Part shown: positions 51,264 through 59,700 of the stretch, piece after piece | How positions within the stretch are numbered: position 1 is the first letter of the stretch | Layout: every line of letters begins with the position of its first letter | Origin: Carpediemonas membranifera | Taxonomy: Eukaryota; Fornicata | NCBI GenBank assembly: GCA_019828565.1 | Contig: JAHDYR010000069.1 | Coordinates: forward strand, 496,001-560,000 | Length of the DNA stretch: 64,000 bases | Reading direction: 5' to 3' | Made by a program: the position numbers and the translations under genes | Notes under the pieces: generated by a model | Database searches by the model: none | Told to the model about the DNA's origin: nothing | The model's input: only the letters and a program-made list of their open reading frames with translations

Positions 51264-52238
51264 TCACGCCAGGCCAGAAAAGTCAAGCGGACGACGAACA
51301 GTGCTGCCACTCTCCTGCCTGCGCCGAGACGCTGGTGCCCGCATGGGAGTCGGGGTGCGATAAGCAGACATGAGCGACTCGACGTCGACTGCGTGTGCCG
51401 ACCGGCTGGTGTGCATGAGCCGCTCGATGGCCAGGGACTGGTCCCGGCACTCCTGGGCGAGCACCCGGCTGTCCGACCGGGCCACATGCAGGTCCTGCTG
51501 TGTCGCCGTCAATTGGCGGGTGAGGGTCTCGGTCTCGAGAGCAACGGCAGTGAGCGCATCTTTGGCCTCCTTCAGCTGCCGCTCGAGCTCGCGTCTGGCC
51601 TGCTCGCCGGTGTCGGCCTTCACCGCCAGCGCTTCCTTGGCCTCCTTCAGCTGCCGCTCGAGCTCGCGTCTGGCCTGCTCGCCGGTGTCGGCCTTCACCG
51701 CCAGCGCTTCCTTGGCCTCCTTCAGCTGCCGCTCGAGCTCGCGTCTGGCCTGCTCGCCGGTGTCGGCCTCCACCGCCAGCGCTTCCTTGGCCTCCTTCAG
51801 CTGCCGCTCGAGCTCGCGTCTGGCCTGCTCGCCGGTGTCGGCCTTCACCGCCAGCGCTTCCTTGGCCTCCTTCAGCTGCCGCTCGAGCTCGCGTCTGGCC
51901 TGCTCGCCGGTGTCGGCCTTCGCCACCAGTGCATCTTTGGCCTCCTTCAGCTGCCGCTGAAGTTTGAGCTCAGCCTCAGACTGAAAGAGCACGCCGCGCT
52001 CATCGGCGAACCACACCTGGGTAAACTTCGACTCCGTGGTTTTCTTCAGCTGAGCTTGCAGATATTCTGTTGTTTTCGCTGCCTCGCTCCTTTGCAACCT
52101 CAGTTCAGAAAGCTCATGCCGTAGTTGGGCGATGATGCAATCTTTCCGCTCCAAGCCTTCACATGCCAGCGAAAGCTCGTTAAATAGTTCTTCTCGCCGC
52201 TCCTTAAAGGATGAGATGACCTCCATCATCTCATCCAT
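51264..52238 (-). CDS. Coiled-coil protein with 25-residue tandem repeats
   Basis: 324 residues starting at ATG 52238. Residues 1-95 are helical. From about residue 93 to 222 the unit LERQLKEAKEALAVKADTG... (25 residues) repeats five times almost unchanged, with diverged units at both ends. The C-terminal 60 residues are basic and less ordered (PTPMRAPASRRRQESGS). A unit of 25 equals two heptads plus one hendecad, so the repeat keeps a continuous coiled-coil register. Such proteins usually serve as cytoskeletal or scaffold rods; nothing more specific can be said. Confidence 0.8.
   Translation of the reverse strand: MDEMMEVISSFKERREELFNELSLACEGLERKDCIIAQLRHELSELRLQRSEAAKTTEYLQAQLKKTTESKFTQVWFADERGVLFQSEAELKLQRQLKEAKDALVAKADTGEQARRELERQLKEAKEALAVKADTGEQARRELERQLKEAKEALAVEADTGEQARRELERQLKEAKEALAVKADTGEQARRELERQLKEAKEALAVKADTGEQARRELERQLKEAKDALTAVALETETLTRQLTATQQDLHVARSDSRVLAQECRDQSLAIERLMHTSRSAHAVDVESLMSAYRTPTPMRAPASRRRQESGSTVRRPLDFSGLA
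51576..51960. repeat. 75-bp coding minisatellite
   Basis: Units start at 51576, 51651, 51726, 51801, 51876, with a partial one at 51951. The first four differ by about one base; the fifth is diverged toward its end. It lies in frame within the coiled-coil gene. Confidence 0.95.
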
Positions 52239-52453
52239 ATTCGTTCACTTGGCAATAACATAAAATGCCCCCTGTGAAAACTCAATTGAGGTTGCTAATA
52301 ACGGTGTCAGCTCCATCAAAGCTGTCTATCATTACTGCGCTATCCGATTGGATCCAACAACACGCTTCCCAGGATTGTGCACTTTAGCAAAATTTGAAAA
52401 ACACCATCCAGCAGCTATATAACGCTGCGCTATCGCCTTTACTACCCATTACC

Positions 52454-54282
52454 TCATCCGAAGAAGTTCTCCCACTCGCCCACCTTCATCGTCTTCCAGT
52501 CGACCAGGCTACTAACAGCCCTCGCCCCAGCCCAGCCAGCCCCGAGGTCCTCTGAAAGCACGCGTACAGAGACGTTGGGCTCGTCAGAGTACGGCAACAG
52601 CGGTCCAACCTCACGTGCGACCCGTTTCGTCAGCCCGGGAACTCTTGCCCCGCCGCCGCACAACATGACATTTCCCAGGCCAGCCTGTGTCGTTGCCGGA
52701 ATCTGCTGGAGAATAAATGAGACCGTCTCGCCGAGTCCCGCGTCCGTGATCCCGAGGAGATACGGCTTGAACAAGGCCTCGGTCGCCATGATTCTCTCGA
52801 CGCCAATTGGGTATACGAATGTCTTATGAGGGTCCCCGAAGTCTCCAATGAGCGTCTGCGTCGGCACAGTCAAGCTCTCCAGGAACGGTTCCCGGTTGAC
52901 GAATGTCGCGTCCCACTGCTGGATCTCGACCGTGACCCTGTCCACCTCCTCCTGGAGCTGCTTCACCTTCTCGTCGATGTCCTCGGGGCTTACGTTGAGG
53001 TACGCGTTCCACTCCCCCTCGCTCAGCTCAATGTCGGAGCCGTCGTCGCCGCTGTCCATCTGTTTGGCGATAATCTCCAGTCGGGCCCGGGTCGCGCCGG
53101 TACCGCGCTGGGCGAGCTGCTTTCTCCGTCTGGTAAGCTCTCTGATCTGAGTGCTGAGAGAGATGTGGCGCTCCTTGAGGCCGTGTAGGTGATGTTCCAG
53201 ATTCGCCCGAATCTTTGCCTCCTCCGCCTCGCGCTCTTCCTTCTTCTTGCGGCGGCGCTCGGCCTCGCCCTCCTGGCGTCGCTTGAGTTCAAGGTACTTG
53301 GCCTCGTCAGCCTTGCGGAGCTCGCTTTCTTTCTCTTCCTTCTTCTTTCGCATCTCCTCTCGCATCTGGGACATGCGCTCAGCAGCTGCGGCCCTACGCT
53401 TCTCTTTCTGATCCTCGTTCTCAGCCTGCTGCATCGGCCCGTCGAGAGGTTGGAACGAGTGGAGACCGGGCTCCGCCTTGGGCGGCATTTCCAGCATTGT
53501 GTTGGGTTCGTAGTCCTCCTGTAGCTCCTTGTACGCGCTGAGCTCCTCGTCGAAGTCTTCTGCCGCGTAGATTAGGCCGTGGGCGAGGATCGTTGCCTCT
53601 TGGAATCCGACGACGCGGAGGGTGCTGATTCGAAGGTTCAGCGCGGCTTGGAGCCGTAGAACCATGTGGCACACACCCACGCTGATCCTCTTAGCGGCCG
53701 TCCGGATCGGTTGGCCGTCTATAACGGGGAGAATAGTCGTCGCGACGTGACCAATATGGACCAAGAGACCGGAGCAGGGCATGGCGTCCCTCTGCAGCGG
53801 GAGCGACTGCTCTAGTGCGTATGCGGCGAGGTGGGTGAGGATGTCGACGATGAAGACGACTTTGGTTGCACCATACGTCTCGACGAGGAGGTCCTTGACG
53901 AGCTTACGGGCGCCACTGATGTTGCAGAAGGCCTCTGTGATTACTACGGGTGTATCTTTGAGAGTAGTCTTGAGCTTCAGGTCAGTTTCAAAGGAATAGT
54001 CGAGCATGAGCGAAAGAGCGGTGGCGTCCGTGACGATGACACCGTCGTGGCCAGTACGGACTAGCCCTCGGGCAAGGTCGCTTTCAGTGACATCATTTCC
54101 TATTTTGATCGTTGGACCATTGTCGCCAGCGCCATAGTGCCGAGATTTCATCACCATGCACGGTATGTCTGCTGTATTAGACGAATATGGGGATACAAAC
54201 TCCTTGGCTTATCTTCATTGCTCCAACCTACACGAAGGCGAGAGCATCCAAAGTCTATCACCAATACACGAGAAGTTGGCAT
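52454..54282 (-). CDS. ARP5: Actin-related protein of ARP5 type (one 29-nt intron)
   Basis: Exon 1 is 54282-54201 and exon 2 is 54171-52454, giving 599 residues. Exon 1 supplies the actin phosphate-loop start (VLVIDFGCSRLRVGW). Exon 2 carries TIKIGNDVTES, DTPVVITEAFCNISGARKLV, LLVHIGHVATTILPVIDG (second phosphate loop, with the Asp replaced by His), AKRISVG, a charged coiled-coil insertion (about residues 270-420) and the C-terminal NVMLCGGGARVPGLTKRV and LGAGWAGARAVSS. The long mid-protein insertion and total length match ARP5, an INO80 chromatin-remodelling subunit acting in the nucleus. ARP8 is less likely. AGTAAA lies 13 nt after the stop, a possible polyadenylation signal. Confidence 0.85.
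54172..54200 (-). other. 29-nt spliceosomal intron in the ARP5-type gene
   Basis: GTTTGT donor and CTAATACAG acceptor. Its removal joins PRT to DIPCMVMKSR in frame, and total coding length becomes an exact multiple of three (1800 nt). Confidence 0.85.
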
Positions 54283-54637
54283 CGTTTGAGAGCGAAACAA
54301 GTCATAAAATGCACCCTCCAATTCTTCTTGCTAGCATGGCCACAGGAGCTTCTACAGCTGGCAGTTACATGGCTGATGAGCCTAAGCCACCTCACGCCGT
54401 TATGTTCGGGAGTAGTCATAAACTGCTCACCTGAGTGGAAATGCAAACAGCCGGCAGGAACATCTTGGCATGCGGCCGCGAGATGGAAACTCATTCCCTG
54501 CTCCCAATACACTGGACTGACCCAACTTCACCACTCGCTTCAAGCAATTTAACAAGAATAATGTGAAGAATTGAGCTCTTCCGTTACCTGTGCCACACGG
54601 AAATATGCCAACATTGAGACAAACCCGCCCCAACCCC
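54283..54637. other. Intergenic stretch without a supportable gene
   Basis: About 355 bp between ARP5 and the TPR gene, with no convincing frame. It should hold the ARP5 promoter and the TPR gene 3' end. Confidence 0.45.
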
Positions 54638-56064
54638 TCAAGTATACCTGGCCGGCAGCACACCACCAGGACACAGCCGGGCGAGCATCGTCCTTGCCTC
54701 TCCATGCCGGGGTGATAAATCAAGGGCGCATGAGAGGCAGTCGAACTCATCCTCGTGTCTGCCAGCGATACCCGCGATCTTCGCCCGGAGTATCCAATGC
54801 TCCACGTTGTCGGGGTCAACCTCACAAGCGTTGGCCACATGTCCTGCCGCCAGCTGCGTGTCTCCAGCATTCAAGGCGGCGACACCGGCTCTGAAATGGA
54901 TGGCACCTATCCTCCCTGAGACAATCCTGCTCTCTGGGGCCCGGGTGAGGGCTGCCATGTAGTTCGACATCGCCAGGTCGACGTCGCCAAAGGCCATGAA
55001 GGCGTCACCCCGGCTGGTGCGAAGCGTCGCGTCGTCTGGTGCAATTCTTATGGCCTGGTTGAGCGCTGTGAGCACAACCTCGAGGGGGGCCCCGGCCTGC
55101 AGGTTAGCCATTGCCCCGCTGCGGAGCACGGCGAGGTAAAGCTCCTTCACCCGACCCAGCGGGAAGGCCGTGTGCCGCAGCTCTGTGTCGGTCATCTGGT
55201 TGGCTGCTGTCCATGCCGTCTGCATGTCCTGGGCCGCATCCATGGTCCGACCCTGGGTGTACCGGGACAGCGACCGCGCCACTAGCGCCACGATGCTGTT
55301 AGGGTCGACAGAGAGCACGGATTCAGCCTCAGACTCGGCCTCTGCGTGCCCAGCGATGAGGTGGGCGACAGACTTGGAGATGCCCAGTGACAGACGGGCT
55401 TTGAGTCTAGAGTACAGGGCCAGCCCGCCCCGGTGGTTCGCATCCATCACGAGACACCGCTGGAGAGCTGCAAACGCGTCCGCGTGGTGCTCGTTGAGGT
55501 ACATGAGCGCTGCCTCTGCCACGCTGATGTCCGGGTTGGGAGAGGTGAGGCGGATGGCGCGTTGGACATCCTCCAGGGCACTGGAGTACGCCTTGTTGTA
55601 TGTGTGGAGCACCGCCCGCTGTAGCAAGGCTGGGGGGATGTGTGTGTGCTGCATTGCCTCGTCAAGGATCATGGCCGCGCCGCTCTTGTTGCCGCGGCGA
55701 AGCGTCGACTGGGATTTGGCGATCAAGATCTCGACAAACAGGGGAGTTACGGTGCGGGTCACCTCGTTGCTGATGTTACAACGTAGAGTGGCCCTGAGCG
55801 AGTGGGTAACGGAGGAAACGTCACCGAGAGCGAGGTAGATGCTTGCGAGAATCAAATGAATGCCCGCTTCTGGGTAAATCAGTGATATAGATACGTACGG
55901 TCCTTGTTGGTGAACAGCAAGCGTTCGCATAGGGCTGCAGCCTGATCCCAGCGGCCGTCGTCCAGGTGTGCGATGATATCGTGGTAAACAGGCCAATTGC
56001 TGACACCAAGCTTGAAGTAACGGCGGTATTGATCCATAATACCGTCTGTCATTGGAGTTGTCAT
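54638..56064 (-). CDS. Tetratricopeptide-repeat protein (one 29-nt intron)
   Basis: Exon 1 is 56064-55899 and exon 2 is 55869-54638, giving 465 residues. The spliced join is TNKDQAGIHLILASIYLALG. Repeated 34-residue-like units with small-residue helix packing occur throughout, for example NKAYSSALEDVQRAIRLTSP, LTALNQAIRIAPDDATLRTS, GDVDLAMSNYMAALTRAPES and AGDTQLAAGHVANACEVDPD. There is no other domain, no signal peptide and no membrane segment. TPR solenoids bind protein partners; the specific complex cannot be named. Confidence 0.82.
55870..55898 (-). other. 29-nt spliceosomal intron in the TPR gene
   Basis: GTACGT donor, acceptor CACTGATTTACCCAG. Removal restores a single 1398-nt frame. 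Confidence 0.87.
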
Positions 56065-56746
56065 CGTCTGCAGCGCTTAACGGCGCCTCAAAGTTCTGGC
56101 CGACCTTAAAGTGCACGACGAAGCAAAAGCCCAATACTGCGTCCAGGCAGTAATAGCAGTTTATCCGGGCTGTCCCTAGAGATTAGGTCCCTAGAGATTT
56201 ATACGGGACATCAGACGCTGCTGACCTTTATCACTAGGTACAAACCGTCAGACATGGCAGGTAGCAGAGGTCGGGGTGAAGTTAAGGAGCCTGGTAGTGA
56301 CCCCCAACCATCTTCGGGTCTTGGCCATCTCCCATCTGGTGGCGGTGTAGCCACGCAGTGGCAGAGATACTTTATCGAAATTTGACTCATCTCTCAGTCT
56401 CCTCGTAAGCTGGGGGACTGGTAAGCTGTGGATATCATATAGATTCAATCAAGATCTGATTTACCCACAGAGATATCGCGGGGATAAGCCTTGGGTGGAA
56501 TCAGAGTCAGTTAGAGTCATATTTCGACAAAGTATCTCTGCCATTGCGTGGCAACACCGCCATAGTGAGCTGACACTGCAGCACAGCGATGGGCTATTGA
56601 CGCGACACAGGCGAGGGTTCTATAGACGTGATGGGCGCGGTCCGAGTCTTATGTACGGGAACGTCAGGCGAGGGGTCACCAACCTGAAGTAAACTATCTT
56701 TATGTGTATATATTCATGACATGTATCAACAGATCGGCACACTCGC
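56065..56746. other. Intergenic region with a large inverted repeat
   Basis: 682 bp, long for this gene-dense segment. No supportable protein gene. Contains the inverted repeat 56339-56562 and a short direct repeat CCCTAGAGATT (about 56170-56200). Confidence 0.55.
56339..56562. repeat. Imperfect inverted repeat with 50-bp arms
   Basis: The arm at 56339-56388 (...CCACGCAGTGGCAGAGATAC...) is mirrored at 56514-56562. About 44 of 50 positions pair by eye, around a 125-nt spacer. It could be a decayed miniature transposon or a structured RNA. Confidence 0.75.
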
Positions 56747-59700
56747 TCAGTTGCGACCAAGCAACGACCTTATTGTAGCACTGGCGAGCTTCTTCGGTGC
56801 CTGATTAAGCACGCTCAGCGCCACGTGGACCTTGTACTTCCGGTACAACTCGCCCCAAGTCCCCAAAAACTCGCTGTCATCCAAGGCAGCGACCTTAAAC
56901 CGCGCGTCCGTCGTGCTCGCCATGGCCCCTCCCTTGTACGTCAGCCGCACGGGGATGGACGAGATCCGCAACACGCCCACAGATCGGACCGAGCTTGCCC
57001 GTGACAGCATCTCCTGGGCCTCCTTTGAGCGGGTGTTGGAGACGTCCACGGTTGGTGTGGGGGCGTGGGCCCGAGGCGTGTCGTGTGAGATGGCGTGCGG
57101 TGCTTTCATCGGAGACAGAACGAAAGGCGCAGAATTTGACCGCTTCGTCCTTGGCGTCTTCGGGGTTGTGCTAAACACGGACTGTGACCGAACCCGGCGG
57201 GGTGGGCGGGGTGGAGCATCGTCATCGGTCAGTAAAAAGGACGAGATGAAGTCAAGAACATCCTGGGAAACTCGGACGATGAGGGGGGACACCGCGACGT
57301 CGAGCAGGCTGTACAGTGGAATCCCGGCCAAGATAGTCGGAGGCAGGCGGACTGCGGCAACCGTGACCACGTCTTGCCCGTAGCCCTGCATCTTGGCCTG
57401 GCGCTCCCAGTCACGCTCCACGATGTCCCTGAAGCCGCAGTTCATGGCCTCGTCCAGTGATGTGGCGTTGATGTCATGCACCGACACGCGGACGTCGAAT
57501 GCCCCGTCGTGGCGTCGCACGGTGCCGCTGAGCAGGTCTAGACTAGCGCTGACAACAGGAGTGTCCTCCCCTGCGTCCGCCAGGGTGACCTCGAGGCAGT
57601 CGACCCGGTATTTGATGACAACACCCTCGTCTACCACGCTCTCCTTCTTCAACTCAGCCAGTCGCCGCAGTGTTTTCAGCTGGCTCTCGATCTGGGCGAC
57701 CCTCTTTGCCTTGCTTGGGGCGGGTGGGAGCTCCTTAAGCTTGGCCAGGGTCCGAGTCAGCCTCGCTTGGATCCTGGGCAGCTCCGTATCGTCCAGACCT
57801 GGGGTGGAGTGGAGGAAGGCGGTGTAGAAGTCCTTGCGGGCGGCAGTACGGCGAACCTCGGCGTCTGGCGGCGGGGTGAGGATGCCTGCGGTGAACGCCA
57901 TGATCCGAGAAAACTGGCGCCGGTTGGCGCGTACGCTAACTGCGGGGAAGGCCATCGTGACTTCGAGACGGCCTGCATCCATTCCGCGCTTATTCTGCGC
58001 GGTCTCGATGTGGAAGCGGCCATTAACCGCGGGCATGGATAGGTCGGGGATGGTCCCAATCGTCCCGTGCCCGTCTCCGTCGACGTGGAAGGCGTACCCG
58101 GTGTCGCTGGTAGGTCGGAATACCCGGACGACGGTGCCTTGGCTCATAAGCGTGATGTCATGCGACACACGCACTCTAGTCTGGGACATCACGACCGTCA
58201 TCATCGCCTGTGGTGTCACGTGTGTTCGACGCTTATACCCGACACCCGTTCTCCTTGAAAGAAGCAGGTTAAGACCGCGGGGCGACTCGAGCGCGGGCAC
58301 AGGGCCGGCAGCAGGAGCGGGGCGGCCATGCATGACGCCCTTCCACGCCCAGTACAGCGCCTCAAGCCCCGCGAACTCTCCCAAACAGCCGTCGACGGCC
58401 AGGTAAATGAGGCACCGCTCGGCCACAGGGACTGCCAGACCCGGGTGCCGCCCGGCCATGTGCTCTTTCACCGACTGGGCCCTGAGGCCGTGGGTCGGTC
58501 GAGTCCATGGGCTGTCCAGGGGCCTGGGATTAGGGTCCATGGGGGCGACCGCGCCGTGCCAGAGGAAAGAGACGCGGCGGGTCTCGAGGGCGTCTACTGG
58601 TCTGGCTCCGTCGAGGAAGAGGCTGACTGGATGGCTTGGGTCGATGTGGACGCCGGGCATCCATGATTCGCAGGATAGGGGCATGCGGCCGGCCATGGAG
58701 GTCGTTGAGGTTGGGATAAGGGCGAGTCGGCTACAGTCGGCTGCCATTCTCACGAGTGACCATGCAGAGCTATAGACCGGCCCTGCTTCTGTCTGCCGCA
58801 TGGACGGGGCAATGTGCCAGCCGACCTCGAAGGCGACGTCTTCAGCCCTGACGAGGGCAATGTCGTTGGACTCTGGCACAGGCGACCGCAGGCCCATTGC
58901 CATGGACGGGGATGAGATTCGGACGACAAGCGACCGGAAGATCCTACCAAAGGAGAGGCCATATGGCTTGACGTCGCGTGCTTCTCTGTTGATGGCGGCC
59001 AGGTGCTTGGGCGGGTTGAAGTAGCGCAGGATAAAGTGGAAGATGAACCAGCGGGCATCCGCGGGACCCAGCATCCACAGGGGCTTAGCGGGGTATAGGG
59101 GGATGCCGCTCACACCAGGCCAGACAATGTCTGTCTCTGAAGGCAAGGGCAGCTCCACTGGGCGACTTATTGGCCGGCCGGCCACTGACGTGTAGAGCAG
59201 GCGGGCCGGTCCACAGTCGGTTAGGGCTAGCGGGCCTACATCGGCCGACCCGCGGACGACGACGTCGAACTCGACCGACTCTGCCCTCAGCGGCTTGTAC
59301 GGGTCGGTCGGGTCGACTGCGGAGTCAGTCCATAAATGATGGTCGACCCGAGGGGCCCGGAAGTCCCACCGGATCTCAGTCACAGTCACTGGGCTGCTTG
59401 TAGTCGGGCCGGCGTACCAGCCGCGGGCCCACCGGAGCTGGTGGGTGCGGAAGAGCATGCGCCGGCAGTCTGGGATGCATACCTCAGCCTGACCCATGGC
59501 TGCGGTGAGCGCGTCCTCTGTGACTCTATACGGGTCCCGGTGCGGCGATAGGAGCCATATCGCCTCAGTCGCCACGAGGTCAAGCCTGCCGTGCAGGTTA
59601 GCCCGCAGCTTGTCGTACCAGTTCACAGGGAGGTACGTAGACCTGCTTGGACCGGTGATAGCGCCCACATGGGCCCTAATAGCGGCCCACACGGGCATGT

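Noticed and set aside
51132-52124. Plus-strand frame of about 330 codons with repeats
   Set aside because: It is the antisense shadow of the coiled-coil gene; the minus strand gives a proper coiled-coil register and an ATG start.
54112-54173. Alternative 62-nt intron in the ARP5 gene with donor GTGCAT and acceptor AAAATAG
   Set aside because: It also restores the frame, but the 29-nt intron has a better donor and a CTAATACAG acceptor like the other introns and keeps more conserved sequence.
56248-56692. Two small frames in the TPR to lipid-transfer gap
   Set aside because: They lie on the arms of the inverted repeat and show no protein-like composition.
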